Shown: in pieces, positions 36,455 through 48,099 of the stretch
Layout of the letters: each line of letters begins with the position of its first letter
How positions within the stretch are numbered: position 1 is the stretch's first letter
Source of the DNA: Pseudomonadota bacterium
GTDB lineage: Bacteria > Desulfobacterota > Desulfovibrionia > Desulfovibrionales > Desulfovibrionaceae
DNA: 64,000 bases
Direction: 5' to 3'
Assembly: GCA_018817515.1 (NCBI GenBank)
Contig: JAHIUD010000024.1
Coordinates: 1 to 64,000, forward strand
Position numbers and translations under genes: made by a program
The notes under the pieces: model-generated
Seen by the model: only the letters and a program-made list of their open reading frames with translations
Databases searched by the model: none
What the model was told of the DNA's origin: nothing

Positions 36455-36546
36455 AGGGGGGATGCTCCTTTTCTGCGGGTGTGCCTATAGAGTATGCCCT
36501 GCCTGCGGCGGTTTGTCGAGGAAGCCAGGGGGAATGCGCCTGCCAA

Positions 36547-36580
36547 GCGCCTGCCAAACGTCTGCCGGGGCGGCAGGCGC
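36547..36580 (-). terminator. Possible terminator after the M6-like gene
   Basis: The arms GCGCCTGCC and GGCAGGCGC (36547-36555 and 36572-36580) form a 9-bp stem just beyond the minus-strand stop at 36589. There is no T run, so termination is uncertain. Confidence 0.3.
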
Positions 36581-36588
36581 AGGCCCGG

Positions 36589-37830
36589 CTACCGACCGCG
36601 CTCGATGGAGATCCTGTAGGAACTGCCGACCTTTTCCAGGATTTTGATGCGGATGTTGTTTGGCGCGTCCTGGAACACGGCGTTGCCGCCAACGTCAAAG
36701 GCCGCGCCCTCCAGGTGCGGAATCGCGGGATTGGCGTCCACCAGCTTGACCGGAGAGCGTCCGAAGCGGCATTCGGCCACTGCGTCGTCGGCGCGCATGA
36801 TCAACACGCCGCTGCCGGGCAGGAACTTGTCGAAGCCCAGGGGCTGGCGGTTTTCCACAAGATAGGAGGTGGACCCGGAGAGCGGCAGCCGGATGGCCAG
36901 GGTTTCCGAGGCCGCGTCTTCCAGCGGGCCGAGGAGCACTTCCATCGACTGTCCGGGCGGCACGACCCTGACCTTGGCCGGGTCGAGCCAGCCCAGGCGC
37001 AGCTTGGTCCAGGAGGAAATGCCCGGCGGCGGGAGCTCGCGCTTGTAGAAATGGCAGGACATGGGGTCCCAGAAGCCCATGTTGATGATGGAGCTGAGGA
37101 AGGTCTCCCGCATGGGGCCGGGCTTGGCCTGCATGTCGTGGTCGTACAGGCAGGGCGCCGCGCGCCTGCCCCCCTGCACCCCGCCGAGGATGTGCGCGAC
37201 ATCATGGAAGAGCGTCCCCAGGTGCGCCTGGCTGGTGAAGATGGCAACCCCGCCGCGCACCTCCCGGCCGCTTGTTGTCCGGTAGGCGTCCTCGGTGCTC
37301 CAGCCGAGCATGCCCGGATAGCCGCACAGCCCGACCATGCCGTAGTCCGACACCTTTGCGCCCAGCATCAGCGCGATGAAGTCGTACTGGGCGAGGTCCA
37401 CGTCCTTGCCCAGGGCGTCGAGGGCGTCATTGATGAGCTTGTGGACCCGGGACTTGTCCACCTCGAGGTTGCGCGGCGAGATCCGGTAGCGGTCGACAGG
37501 TTCCGGCAGCGTGTGCCACACGGGGGTCACGTCGATGCTCAGCGCCACCTTGCCGTAGGACATTTCCCGGACATAGCTGTTCAGATGCCCGGCGAAGCGC
37601 GTGCGCACAAAATCCCTGTTCCCGTCATGCTGCACGTCCGGGAACTGCGCCAGCACCACAAGGCCGCGCTTGAGGTCCACCCCGGCGCTGGCGGGCGCGG
37701 GCATGTCGCTGGCGGCTGCCGTGGCCGACGGGAAAACGAGCGGCCAGGCAAACAGGGAGACAAGCAGGGAGACGAGCAAACGCAGGGGGCAGGTTCTCAA
37801 GAGCGCGGGGCGGAGTGCGATCCAGTTCAT
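36589..37830 (-). CDS. M6-like secreted metallopeptidase homologue with an altered HDxxH site
   Basis: A 413-residue exported protein: residues about 1-40 form a signal peptide (LLVSLLVSLFAWPLVF, cleavage near ATAAA). The middle has the layout of M6 peptidases such as immune inhibitor A: FHDVAHILGG near residue 205, then a CLYDHD segment and GFWDPMSCH, which replaces the usual WDIM Met-turn. The catalytic Glu of HExxH is Asp here, so activity may be reduced or absent. The ATG at 37830 has GGAGG upstream, whereas the frame start at 37908 does not begin a signal peptide. Confidence 0.68.
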   Translation of the reverse strand: MNWIALRPALLRTCPLRLLVSLLVSLFAWPLVFPSATAAASDMPAPASAGVDLKRGLVVLAQFPDVQHDGNRDFVRTRFAGHLNSYVREMSYGKVALSIDVTPVWHTLPEPVDRYRISPRNLEVDKSRVHKLINDALDALGKDVDLAQYDFIALMLGAKVSDYGMVGLCGYPGMLGWSTEDAYRTTSGREVRGGVAIFTSQAHLGTLFHDVAHILGGVQGGRRAAPCLYDHDMQAKPGPMRETFLSSIINMGFWDPMSCHFYKRELPPPGISSWTKLRLGWLDPAKVRVVPPGQSMEVLLGPLEDAASETLAIRLPLSGSTSYLVENRQPLGFDKFLPGSGVLIMRADDAVAECRFGRSPVKLVDANPAIPHLEGAAFDVGGNAVFQDAPNNIRIKILEKVGSSYRISIERGR

Positions 37831-37962
37831 GGGCTGGCCTCCAGAGGGGAGCGGCGGGGAAAGAAGCGTCTGCGCGCGGCTGACCGCATCTTTTCCGCCT
37901 GTCTGCAAGCATGCCCGACAGGGCGCGTCCTGTCCAGAAATGCGGTTTTGCCGGGGCTCCTG

Positions 37963-38811
37963 TCAGGCGGTTTGGGCGGGCCTTGCCAGCGCGCCGGACA
38001 TCCCGCGCAGCGTCACCGCGCCAAGCACCACGGCCCCGCCGATGAGGGACCACAGCCCGGGGATCTCGCCGTAGCCCAGGGCCACCCAGACGGGGTTCAG
38101 GATGGGCTCAAGGGTCATGATGAGGATGGCCTCCAGCGCGCCCAGGCGCTTGATGGCCCAGGCGTAGAGGCCCATGGACAGGCCCTGCTGCACGATGCCC
38201 AGATAGGCCAGGCCAAGCCACCCGGAGGCGTCGGGCAGGCCCTCCCAGAACAGGAACGGCAGGCCGATTGCGGCCGTGATGAGGTTGCCCAGCACCACGG
38301 ATTCCAGGGGCGAGGCGTCCTTCTGGGCGCGCATGGACAGGGTGAAGGCCGCGTAGAACATGCCCGTGCCCACGGCGATGATATTGCCCCAGAACCCCAT
38401 AGTGGAGACGCGGTCGAGGAAGAACAGCACCATGCCGCAAAGCATGACCAGGACGAACAGCCAGTCGCGCGGGCGGGTGGGCTCGCCCAGCAGGCGCGGG
38501 GCCAGGAGCGCCACATACATGGGCGCGGTGTAGGCCAGCAGGATGGCGTTGGCCGCGGTGGTCATCTTCATGGCCACCACGTAGCCCAGCAGCAGCCCGG
38601 CGTAGCAGAAGGCGGCGGTGAGGCGCGCGGGCGTGGGGCGAAGGTTGAGCGCGCCGCGCGTCATGAGCAGGATGGTCAGGGCGGAGATGGCCCCGCGCAC
38701 GCCGGTGATGGCCATGGGGCTCACGTCCACCAGCTTGACGGCCAGACCGCCGGAGCTCCAGATGAGCGCCGTGGCCACCAGCAGCAGCGTTGCCCGCGTG
38801 CTCTCCTTCAC
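37963..38811 (-). CDS. DMT (EamA) family transporter
   Basis: A 282-residue membrane protein with ten hydrophobic helices in two EamA halves, typical of drug/metabolite exporters (start TLLLVATALIWSSGGLAVKL in part, second half NLITAAIGLPFLFW). The substrate is unknown. It follows lepB by 21 bases on the same strand and is probably part of the lepA-lepB transcript. Confidence 0.88.
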   Translation of the reverse strand: MKESTRATLLLVATALIWSSGGLAVKLVDVSPMAITGVRGAISALTILLMTRGALNLRPTPARLTAAFCYAGLLLGYVVAMKMTTAANAILLAYTAPMYVALLAPRLLGEPTRPRDWLFVLVMLCGMVLFFLDRVSTMGFWGNIIAVGTGMFYAAFTLSMRAQKDASPLESVVLGNLITAAIGLPFLFWEGLPDASGWLGLAYLGIVQQGLSMGLYAWAIKRLGALEAILIMTLEPILNPVWVALGYGEIPGLWSLIGGAVVLGAVTLRGMSGALARPAQTA

Positions 38812-38832
38812 AGCAAGGCAGCCTTGCCGGGG

Positions 38833-39552
38833 CTAGTGGAGCATGCGGCCGATGCGCTCCCAGCGGACGTTGGAGGGGCCGGTCCAGGACCAGTAGATGA
38901 CCAGGGCCTTGCCCTTGATGGCGGAGCGGTCGACAAAGCCCCAGAAGCGGGAGTCGAAGGACTCGTCGCGGTTGTCGCCCATGCAGAAGTACTTGCCCTC
39001 GGGCACGGTGATCTTGGGCATCCAGTCGCGCTTGGAGCGGCACTCGGTGCTCACGTCCTCGCAGTGGTCGAAGTAGGCCTTGGGATCCACGGTGACCTCG
39101 GGGTGGCCCTCGGGCAGGGGGCTTTCCTCAATGTCGTCCCGCGTGTGCTGGACGTACGGGGCGGTGACGCGCTTGCCGTTGACGTAGACTTCCTTGGCGC
39201 GGATCTCCACCGTGTCGCCGGGGATGCCCACGATGCGCTTGACGAAATCGACGTCCTTCAGGTTCGGGCGGCTGGCGTCGAGTTTCTCGTTGAAGGGGTA
39301 TTCAAAGACCACGATGTCGCCGCGCGCGGGCTCGTACACGTTGACGAGCACGGTGTCGGTGAAGGGCATGCGCAGGCCGTAGTGGAACTTGCTGACGAGC
39401 AACTGGTCGCCGATCTGCAGGGTCTCAAGCATGGAGCCGGTGGGGATCTTGAAGGCCTGCACCACGAAGGCGCGGATGACCAGCGCCAGCACCACCGCGA
39501 CCAGCAGCGCCTCCACATATTCCTTGAGCGTCTTGAGCCATCTGGGATTCAT
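38833..39552 (-). CDS. lepB: Signal peptidase I
   Basis: Membrane serine protease that removes signal peptides. The 239-residue protein has one N-terminal helix (residues about 12-32), the catalytic Ser40 in PTGSMLETL, Lys105 in VDFVKRIVGIPGD, and MGDNRDESFDSRFWGF. An insert with two cysteines (CEDVSTEC) lies in the periplasmic part. The ATG at 39552 fits the family start. It lies 68 bases downstream of lepA, an arrangement known in many bacteria. Confidence 0.95.
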   Translation of the reverse strand: MNPRWLKTLKEYVEALLVAVVLALVIRAFVVQAFKIPTGSMLETLQIGDQLLVSKFHYGLRMPFTDTVLVNVYEPARGDIVVFEYPFNEKLDASRPNLKDVDFVKRIVGIPGDTVEIRAKEVYVNGKRVTAPYVQHTRDDIEESPLPEGHPEVTVDPKAYFDHCEDVSTECRSKRDWMPKITVPEGKYFCMGDNRDESFDSRFWGFVDRSAIKGKALVIYWSWTGPSNVRWERIGRMLH

Positions 39553-39620
39553 GCGTGTTCCTTCTCTCTCTGCGGCGGTGAGCCTGCCGCGGGGTTGGTC
39601 GTCGTGACTGGCCGTGTCGG

Positions 39621-41429
<1,809 letters not shown>

Positions 41430-41600
41430 GGTCTCGCACGTGCTGTCCGGAAGTTGCCCGGGCTGCGTTCTGAGGATTACCCCCGTCTGAGGGCGAGAGC
41501 CCTTGTACGGCATAATTGCCCGGCTGTCTAATGGCGCGAGTGGTCTTGACGCGCGGCGCGCGGCTTGCCCTCTGCCCTGATTGCGCGTACCTACCGGATC

Positions 41601-42533
41601 ATGCGTACTATCATTCTCGGCGGCACAGGATTCATCGGCAAGGCGCTGGCGCGGCTGCTCTCCGGGCAGGGGCATGAGATCGTCGTGCCCTCGCGCAGGC
41701 CGGACAAGGTGCCGGCCGTCCTTGGCCTCGGCGCGCCCGGTGCGCGTATCGTCGGCGCGCCCTTTGACGGCGTCACCGGCGCGGGCTGGGCCGAATTCAT
41801 AGACGCGGACACGGCCATCGTGAACCTGGCGGGCGAGAACATCGCCGACGGCCGCTGGACCCCGGACAAGAAGCGCCGCATCCTGGACAGCCGTCTGGAC
41901 GCCGGGGCCGCGGTCGTGGACGCCATCCGCCAGGCCGGGGTGCTCCCGGCGGCGCTGGTGCAGGCCTCGGCCGTGGGCTATTACGGCGCGCGCGGACCGG
42001 AGAGCGTGTCCGAGGACGCCCCGGCGGGCACGAATTTTCTGGCCCAGGTGGCCGGGCGCTGGGAGGCGTCGACCCTGGAGGCGGAGGCGCTCGGCGTGCG
42101 GCGGGTCGTCGTGCGCACGAGCATGGTCCTGGGCCGGGGCGGGGCCCTGGCCAAGATGCTGCCGCCGTTCCGCTGGGGTCTGGGCGGGCCGCTGGGCGCC
42201 GGGACCCAGATGCTGCCCTGGATTCACCTGGACGACGAAGCCGGGGCCATCGCCTTTCTGCTGCAGACGCCCGGCCTGTCCGGTCCGTTCAACCTGGCCG
42301 CGCCCGAGGCCGTGGACTCGCGCGGGTTTGCCCGCGCCCTGGGCCGCGCCCTGGGCCGCCCGGCCTTTCTGCCCGCGCCGGGTTTCGCGCTGAGGCTTCT
42401 GCTGGGCCAGATGGCCGAAGAGGTGCTGCTCTCTGGCGTGCGCGCGGAGCCGACGCGGCTTCTGGCCGCAGGCTACAGGTTCAAGCACCCTGGCCTGGCC
42501 GGTGCCCTTGCGGACGTGCTGGGCCGGGTATAG
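41601..42533 (+). CDS. TIGR01777 family NAD-dependent epimerase-like protein
   Basis: A 310-residue extended SDR-like protein. It begins [20 protein letters not shown] with the GGTGFIG nucleotide motif, then [33 protein letters not shown] and [16 protein letters not shown], the hallmarks of TIGR01777. Such proteins are related to the cell-division effector SulA in cyanobacteria, but the reaction is unknown. The ATG at 41601 begins at the first strand; the upstream frame start at 41565 adds 12 residues. Confidence 0.88.
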   Translation: MRTIILGGTGFIGKALARLLSGQGHEIVVPSRRPDKVPAVLGLGAPGARIVGAPFDGVTGAGWAEFIDADTAIVNLAGENIADGRWTPDKKRRILDSRLDAGAAVVDAIRQAGVLPAALVQASAVGYYGARGPESVSEDAPAGTNFLAQVAGRWEASTLEAEALGVRRVVVRTSMVLGRGGALAKMLPPFRWGLGGPLGAGTQMLPWIHLDDEAGAIAFLLQTPGLSGPFNLAAPEAVDSRGFARALGRALGRPAFLPAPGFALRLLLGQMAEEVLLSGVRAEPTRLLAAGYRFKHPGLAGALADVLGRV

Positions 42534-42561
42534 TGATTTGCGGGATTTCGAGGGAGCATTG

Positions 42562-44031
42562 ATGCACAAAGGCAGAATTCTGGTGGTGGAGGACGAGACC
42601 ATTGTGGCCCTGGGCATCCAGTCCAACCTGGAGCGCCTGGGCTACGAGGTCGTCGGGCGGGCGAGCACGGGCCGCGAGGCCCTGGACCTGGCCGAGTCCT
42701 CCAGGCCGGACCTGGTGCTCATGGACGTGATGCTTGGGGGCGGCGGCATGGACGGCATCGACACCGCCCTGGAGCTGCACGAGCGCTTCAGCCTGCCGGT
42801 GGTCTATCTCTCCGCCGCCACCGACGAGAAGACCCTGGAACGCGCCAAGCGCACCGACCCCTTCGGCTACATCACCAAGCCTTTCAGGGACCACGATTTG
42901 TCCCTGGCCATTGAGGTGGCCCTGTACAAATACCGCACCGAGGCCAAGCTGCAGGAGAACGAGCAGCTTCTGTCCACCACCCTGGGCAGCCTTGCCGAGG
43001 CCGTCGTCTCCACGGATGTCGAGGGCCGCGTGACCTACCTGAACCCCGCGGCGGCGGCCATGCTGGGCGTGGAGCCGGAGCAGGCCCTGGGCCGGGAGCT
43101 TGCCGCCGTGTTCACCATCCTGGAGCAGGACACACGCCTGCCCGTCACCGGGTTGGAGGAGATCTGCTGCCCGCGTTCCGCGCAGCCCATGTGCGAGGAC
43201 ATGCTGCTGCGCACCCAGGCCGGCCTGGAGATCCCGGTGGGGCTGTCGGTCTCGCCGGTGCGCGGCCAGCGCGGCGACTTCCGGGGCCGCGTGCTGGTGC
43301 TGCGCAACGTGGCCCAGCGCAAGCAGGACGAGGCTGAACGGCTGGAGAGCATGCAGGCCCTGCGCACCGCCTTCCGGCAGACCGTGCGCGCCCTGGCCAG
43401 CATGGCCGAGAAGCGCGACCCCTACACCGCCGGACACCAGCAGCGCGTGGCCCGGCTGGCCTGCGCCATCGGCCAGGAGCTGGGCCTGCCCGTGGAGACC
43501 CTGGAGGGGTTGGAGGTGGCGGGCACCCTGCACGACATCGGCAAGGTCTACGTCCCGGCGGAGATATTGTCCAAGCCCGCGCGTCTGTCGCACATGGAGA
43601 TGGGCATCATGAAGAGCCACTCCGAGGTGGGCTTTGAGATCCTGCGCGAGGTGAATTTCCCCTGGCCCGTGGCGCGCAGCGTGCTGGAGCACCACGAGCG
43701 CCTGGACGGCTCCGGCTACCCCGGCGGGCTCAAGGGCACGGAGATCTCACGCGAGGCGCGCATCCTGGCCGTGGCCGATGTGGTGGAGGCCATGAGCTCG
43801 CACCGGCCCTACCGCGCCGCCCTGGGCCTGCCCCTGGCCCTGGAGGAGATACGAAACGGGCGCGGGCGCATCTATGATTCCGAGTGCGTGGACGCCTGCC
43901 TCTCGCTCATGAACGGCGGCGGCTTCACCTTCGAGGGCCTGGATGTTTTCTGTCCGGCCGGGGCTGGCCCGGCCCCTTCCCCGGGCTCCGCGCCCGTGCC
44001 GCCCAAAGCCGCTGCCGAGATGGAGGAATGA
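42562..44031 (+). CDS. Response regulator with PAS and HD-GYP domains
   Basis: A 489-residue signalling protein that probably hydrolyses cyclic di-GMP. Domains: receiver 1-125 with acidic E10-D11-E12, phospho-acceptor D55 (LVLMDVML) and ITKPF; PAS about 130-250 ([21 protein letters not shown] in part); HD-GYP about 275-450 with HDIGK and the diagnostic [13 protein letters not shown]. All HD-GYP residues are present. GAGGGAG precedes the ATG. Its stop overlaps the next response regulator gene, so the two are coupled. Confidence 0.92.
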   Translation: MHKGRILVVEDETIVALGIQSNLERLGYEVVGRASTGREALDLAESSRPDLVLMDVMLGGGGMDGIDTALELHERFSLPVVYLSAATDEKTLERAKRTDPFGYITKPFRDHDLSLAIEVALYKYRTEAKLQENEQLLSTTLGSLAEAVVSTDVEGRVTYLNPAAAAMLGVEPEQALGRELAAVFTILEQDTRLPVTGLEEICCPRSAQPMCEDMLLRTQAGLEIPVGLSVSPVRGQRGDFRGRVLVLRNVAQRKQDEAERLESMQALRTAFRQTVRALASMAEKRDPYTAGHQQRVARLACAIGQELGLPVETLEGLEVAGTLHDIGKVYVPAEILSKPARLSHMEMGIMKSHSEVGFEILREVNFPWPVARSVLEHHERLDGSGYPGGLKGTEISREARILAVADVVEAMSSHRPYRAALGLPLALEEIRNGRGRIYDSECVDACLSLMNGGGFTFEGLDVFCPAGAGPAPSPGSAPVPPKAAAEMEE

Positions 44032-45512
44032 TGAGCGAGCGTGCCCGCATCCTGGTGGTGGACGACGAGTCCGGCATCCGCTTTTCCCTGAAGGGCATTC
44101 TGGAGGACGAGGGCTTTGCCGTGGCCGAGGCCGAGACCGGAGAGGCCGGGCTTGCGCTGCTGGACTCCGGCGAGGCCTTTGACCTGGTGTTTCTGGACAT
44201 CTGGCTGCCCGGCCTGGACGGCCTGGAGGTGCTCTCGCGCCTGCGCGAGGACCGGCCCGAGCTGCCCGTGGTCATGATCTCCGGACACGGCACCATCGAG
44301 ACCGCGGTGGGGGCCATCAAGCTCGGGGCCTTTGACTTCATCGAGAAGCCCCTGTCCCTGGAGAAGGTCCTGCTGGCCGCCAACAAGGCCCTGGAGTTCT
44401 CGCGCCTGAAGCAGGAGAACCTGGCCCTGCGCCATTCCCTGGGCGAGACAGAGGTGCACCTCACCGGGGCCTCCCCGGTCATGGACTCCTTGCGCGAGAT
44501 GATCAGCCAGGTGGCCCCCACCGACGCCTGGGTGCTCATCACCGGCGAGAACGGCACAGGCAAGGAGATCGCCGCGCGGCTGCTGCACGCCCAGAGCCGC
44601 CGGGCGGACCTGCCCTTTGTGGCCGTGAACTGCGCTGCCATCCCCGAGGAGCTCATCGAGAGCGAGCTTTTTGGCCACGAGAAGGGCGCCTTCACCGGCG
44701 CGGACAAGGCCCAGATCGGCAAGTTCGAGCTGGCCCACAAGGGTACGCTCTTCCTGGACGAGATCGGCGACATGAGCCTCAAGACCCAGGCCAAGATTTT
44801 GCGCATCTTGCAGGAGCAGCGCTTTGAGCACGTGGGCGGGCGCAAGACCATCAGCGTGGACGTGCGCGTGCTGGCCGCCACCAACAAGGACCTGCCCGCC
44901 GAGATACGCGCCGGGAACTTCCGCGAGGATTTGTACTACCGGCTCAAGGTCTTTCCGCTCACGGTGCCGCCCCTGCGCGAGCGGGCGGGCGACATCGCGT
45001 TGTTGATCGAGGACTTTGTGGAGACGCTTTCGCGCCGGGGCGGGTGCAAACGCGCCAGCTTCAGTCCGGAGACCCTGGCCGTGCTCATGACCTACCCCTG
45101 GCCGGGCAACGTGCGCGAGCTGAAGAACTTCGTGGAGCGCATGCTCATCCTGGCGGGCGGGCGCGACATCACCCCGGACCGCCTGCCGCCGGACATCACC
45201 AGCCGGGCCACGGTCTCGGCGACCTCCAGCCAGACTTTGACCCCGCCGTCTTCGAGCGTGCAGTCTACGACCACGCCGCTTGCGGGCACACTCTCGGCCC
45301 CTGCCTCCGGTCCAGACGATGACGACATCCCCGACACCTTCCAGGCCGGGCCGCTGGACCTCAAGACCGCGCGCGCGGCGTTTGAGGCGCGCTTCCTGGA
45401 GGCCAAGCTGAAGGAGTTCGGCGGTAACGTCACCAGGCTCTCCGAGGCCGTGGGCCTGGACAGAAGCTCGCTGTACCGGAAACTCAAGGGGTACGGGATT
45501 CAGGCGGAGTAG
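44031..45512 (+). CDS. NtrC-family sigma-54-dependent response regulator
   Basis: A 493-residue transcription activator: receiver 1-120 with D11-D12 and D56, AAA+ about 140-370 with GENGTGKE (Walker A), the sigma-54 contact loop GAFTGADK, and DEIGDM (Walker B), and a Fis-type helix-turn-helix at the end (NVTRLSEAVGLDRSSLYRKL). A Ser/Thr-rich linker of about 45 residues precedes the DNA-binding part. The ATG at 44031 is four bases after GGAGG and overlaps the previous stop. Confidence 0.93.
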   Translation: MSERARILVVDDESGIRFSLKGILEDEGFAVAEAETGEAGLALLDSGEAFDLVFLDIWLPGLDGLEVLSRLREDRPELPVVMISGHGTIETAVGAIKLGAFDFIEKPLSLEKVLLAANKALEFSRLKQENLALRHSLGETEVHLTGASPVMDSLREMISQVAPTDAWVLITGENGTGKEIAARLLHAQSRRADLPFVAVNCAAIPEELIESELFGHEKGAFTGADKAQIGKFELAHKGTLFLDEIGDMSLKTQAKILRILQEQRFEHVGGRKTISVDVRVLAATNKDLPAEIRAGNFREDLYYRLKVFPLTVPPLRERAGDIALLIEDFVETLSRRGGCKRASFSPETLAVLMTYPWPGNVRELKNFVERMLILAGGRDITPDRLPPDITSRATVSATSSQTLTPPSSSVQSTTTPLAGTLSAPASGPDDDDIPDTFQAGPLDLKTARAAFEARFLEAKLKEFGGNVTRLSEAVGLDRSSLYRKLKGYGIQAE

Positions 45513-45526
45513 CTGCGGAGTAGCTG

Positions 45527-45616
45527 CGGCGCAACTACGGCGTGGTACCGCAGGAGACCATGCTCTTCTCCGGCAGCATCTACGACAACCTCACTTCAGC
45601 ACACTCGCATGTCAAT
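45527..45616 (+). pseudogene. Remnant of a peptidase/ABC exporter ATPase gene
   Basis: The sequence encodes GVVPQETMLFSGSIYDNL, which matches the segment after Walker A in the ATPase of type I secretion exporters (the Q-loop, then LFSGSIxDNL). Neither Walker motif is present and the frame leaves this similarity after about 27 codons. It is a short fragment that marks the border where sequence turns AT-rich, just after a duplicated GAGTAGCTGCG. Confidence 0.65.
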
Positions 45617-45729
45617 GCCATAGCTGTGAGGCAGATGATGCTTTTTGATTTGAGAGGAACGGGCCTGCACTTGCAGACGATGTTGGATACGGCATATAGG
45701 TCGGAAAAGTTCAGGGTTTTGGGGGCCAC

Positions 45730-46239
45730 ATGCCGATCATTTTGAGAAATTTCAGCTACCGGTTCGCAGAGCAAGTGATCAACAGTAGCTTGGCTATACG
45801 CCAGGAGATTGAGGCCGTTCTTACGGATCCCTCCCTCCCGATTGCAGAATTATCCCGCCCCAGGTTTAATGAAGAGCTTGAGACCCGTTTTGTCGCAAGA
45901 GGTTGGGAATCACAGCCGCTTGTGTTTGGGGAACCAGGTGAGCCTATGGCTAAGATGGATTTCCTAAAGAACCGCGTCGGCGTAGAAGTTGAGTTTGGGC
46001 ATGCATCGTTCATCGGCATAGATCTCTTAAAGATGCAAATCGGATCGTATTCAGGTTTGGACAAGATTGATATCGGCGTCTATGTCGTGACAACTCTTTC
46101 GTTTCAAAAGAAAATGAAGCAATTACACGGCCTCAATTGGGAAGGTTCTCTAAATTTTGAAAAAGTTGTTAAGTACCTTCCGCATCTCAAGAGCGCGATA
46201 CAAGTCCCTGTGTTGGTTTACGGAATAGATATTGCCTGA
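45730..46239 (+). CDS. BglII/BstYI-like restriction endonuclease
   Basis: A 169-residue protein resembling the BglII family. The core MAKMDFLKNRVGVEVEFGHA (Asp, then ExE in place of ExK) with FIGIDLLKMQIGSYSGLDKI and the late VKYLPHLKSAIQVP are family features. Base composition is clearly AT-richer than all neighbours (below half G+C by eye), indicating transfer. No DNA methyltransferase or specificity gene is nearby. It is shorter than BglII (223 residues), so it may be a partial or solitary enzyme. Confidence 0.7.
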   Translation: MPIILRNFSYRFAEQVINSSLAIRQEIEAVLTDPSLPIAELSRPRFNEELETRFVARGWESQPLVFGEPGEPMAKMDFLKNRVGVEVEFGHASFIGIDLLKMQIGSYSGLDKIDIGVYVVTTLSFQKKMKQLHGLNWEGSLNFEKVVKYLPHLKSAIQVPVLVYGIDIA

Positions 46240-46259
46240 CGCGCTTTTCATCCACAAAA

Positions 46260-46287
46260 AAGGCCGGGAGCTTCCGCCCCCGGCCTT
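46260..46287 (-). terminator. Terminator of the CBS-domain gene
   Basis: Arms AAGGCCGGG (46260-46268) and CCCGGCCTT (46279-46287) form a 9-bp stem. On the minus strand it is followed by a T run, so it serves the CBS gene; it may also stop the endonuclease gene transcript. Confidence 0.8.
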
Positions 46288-46310
46288 CTCTCTTTCAGTA
46301 GCCCTGGGCG

Positions 46311-46961
46311 CTAGACCCAGTAGATGACCTCGAAGCTCTTCTGCATCTCGGCCTTGAGCGCGTTCATGGAGGTCTTGTCCATGTCGCGGATGCGCAGGTA
46401 CACGTCGCGCATGCCCACCTCCGGCGGCTCGCAGGCCGTGAGCAGGCTCATGAGCCGCGCGCCGTGGTCCTTCAGGTAGTCCAGCACCGGCACCAGGCCG
46501 CCGGGTTCGTTGGACAGCCGCACGCCTATCTGCACGCCGCCCTCCAGTACGCCGGTGATGCGCACCAGCACCTTGAAGATGTCCGAGTCGGTGACGATGC
46601 CAACGACCTTGTTCTGCTCATCCACCACCGGCATGCCGCCGATCTTGTGCTCGAGCATGATGGCCGCCGCGCTGTCCACGGTCTCGCCGGTTTTGATGGT
46701 CACGACCTTCTTGGTCATGATGTCCTTCACCTTGATCTCCGAGAGCAGGTAGTACAGCTCGTGCATGTCCAGCGTCGTGGCCTTGGAGGGCGAGGCGTCC
46801 TTGACGTCCCGGTCGCTCACGATGCCCACGAGCACGCCCTTGTCGTCCACCACGGGCAGACGGCTGACGTTCTTTTCCTTCATGATCTTGGAGGCCTTCA
46901 TCATGGAGGTCTCCGGGGTCGCGGTCACGACATCCTTGGTCATCCAGTTTTCGATGAGCAT
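46311..46961 (-). CDS. CBS domain protein with C-terminal ACT-like domain
   Basis: A 216-residue soluble sensor protein. Two CBS motifs are visible: MTKDVVTATPETSMMKASKI followed by RLPVVDDKGVLVGIVSDRDV, and DIMTKKVVTIKTGETV followed by GMPVVDEQNKVVGIVTDSD. The last 70 residues have the pattern of an ACT domain (GGVQIGVRLSNEPGGLVPV). CBS pairs usually bind adenine nucleotides. AGGAGA precedes the ATG at 46961; the target is unknown. Confidence 0.9.
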   Translation of the reverse strand: MLIENWMTKDVVTATPETSMMKASKIMKEKNVSRLPVVDDKGVLVGIVSDRDVKDASPSKATTLDMHELYYLLSEIKVKDIMTKKVVTIKTGETVDSAAAIMLEHKIGGMPVVDEQNKVVGIVTDSDIFKVLVRITGVLEGGVQIGVRLSNEPGGLVPVLDYLKDHGARLMSLLTACEPPEVGMRDVYLRIRDMDKTSMNALKAEMQKSFEVIYWV

Positions 46962-47152
46962 GCAAGTCTCCTGTGCTTCGTCCCGTTCCGGGGCAGAGCG
47001 GGGCGGTGGTGTCATTTTCGTTTATGATATCCAAGCCTGAGCAGGTTGGCTAGTGGAATTTTACAGGAAAGCGGCTGCCCGCTTGGGCCCGAAGGATGTT
47101 CGGCGCGGCCGTGCTGCGCCCAGGCTTTACCTTCTGCGCGCCACAAGATAGC

Positions 47153-48064
47153 ATGCCGCCCATGTATGTAGTGGTGAATGTAGACGATCTGGGCCTGCAC
47201 ATGGCCGTGCGCCGCGCCGTGGAGGACTTGGCCGGGCTGGCGCGCGTGAGCTCGGCCACGCTGCTCGTCAACGGGCCGGACGCTCCCGCCGCGGCAAGAT
47301 TGTTCGGGCAGGGCCTCTCCTCAGGGGCCGGGGCCCTTGGCATCGGCGTGCACCTGAACATTCTTCGGGGCCGCCCCGAAAGCCCGGCCCACGAGATTCC
47401 GGGTCTGGTCGGGCCGCAGGGCCTGTTCTTGGGCGATTATGTGGAGCTCTTCAAACGCTACCTGGGCCGCGCCTTCACCCCGGCGGACGCCGAGCGCGAG
47501 TGGACGCGCCAGGTGGAGCGCGCCCTGGAGCTTGGGGTGCACCCCACGCACCTGGACTCCGAGAAGCATATCCATGTGTGGCCCGGCCTGTTCGAGGCCG
47601 CCTGCCGCGTGGCGGAAAGGTTCGGCATCAGCTGGGTGCGCAGGCCGGTGGAGCTGGTCTCCCCGCTGCGCTGGGACAAGGGCGGCCGCCGCGCGCGCAT
47701 TCTGAACACCTTCGCCCTGTGGCACCAGGTGCCCAAAGAGGGCCGGGTGGCCTGCCCGCATTCGGTGTTCGGCGTGGCCGACCAGGGCGCGGACTTGTTG
47801 CCGGGGCGGCTTGGTGCGTATATGAAGCGGGTGCGGCCAGACGTGCTGGAGCTGGTCTGCCACCCCGGCGCGCCCATGAAGGATGATGGCCCGCTGCCCC
47901 CGGAGTACGGCCCCATGCGCATCAGCGGCCAATGGCGGGCCGAGCGCGACGCCCTGGCAGCGCCCGGCTGGGAGGCTGCCCTGGCCGAGGCCGGGGCCCG
48001 GCTTGTGCACTACGGCCAGCTTGATCCGGCCACACGGGCCCTGCGCCCCGAATTTCGCCAGTAA
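47153..48064 (+). CDS. YdjC/ChbG/HpnK family carbohydrate deacetylase
   Basis: A 303-residue metal-dependent deacetylase. Signature residues are NVDDLGLH near residue 9 (Asp-Asp), THLDSEKHIHVWPG (His/Asp set) and LVCHPGAP. The family removes acetyl groups from amino sugars; the HpnK branch acts in hopanoid modification. The ATG at 47153 is chosen with a second ATG three codons later as an alternative. The glycosyltransferase 35 bases downstream suggests joint action on a lipid-linked sugar. Confidence 0.87.
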   Translation: MPPMYVVVNVDDLGLHMAVRRAVEDLAGLARVSSATLLVNGPDAPAAARLFGQGLSSGAGALGIGVHLNILRGRPESPAHEIPGLVGPQGLFLGDYVELFKRYLGRAFTPADAEREWTRQVERALELGVHPTHLDSEKHIHVWPGLFEAACRVAERFGISWVRRPVELVSPLRWDKGGRRARILNTFALWHQVPKEGRVACPHSVFGVADQGADLLPGRLGAYMKRVRPDVLELVCHPGAPMKDDGPLPPEYGPMRISGQWRAERDALAAPGWEAALAEAGARLVHYGQLDPATRALRPEFRQ

Positions 48065-48099
48065 CCTGCTTAGACGTTAGGAACTACGGGATATCACGC

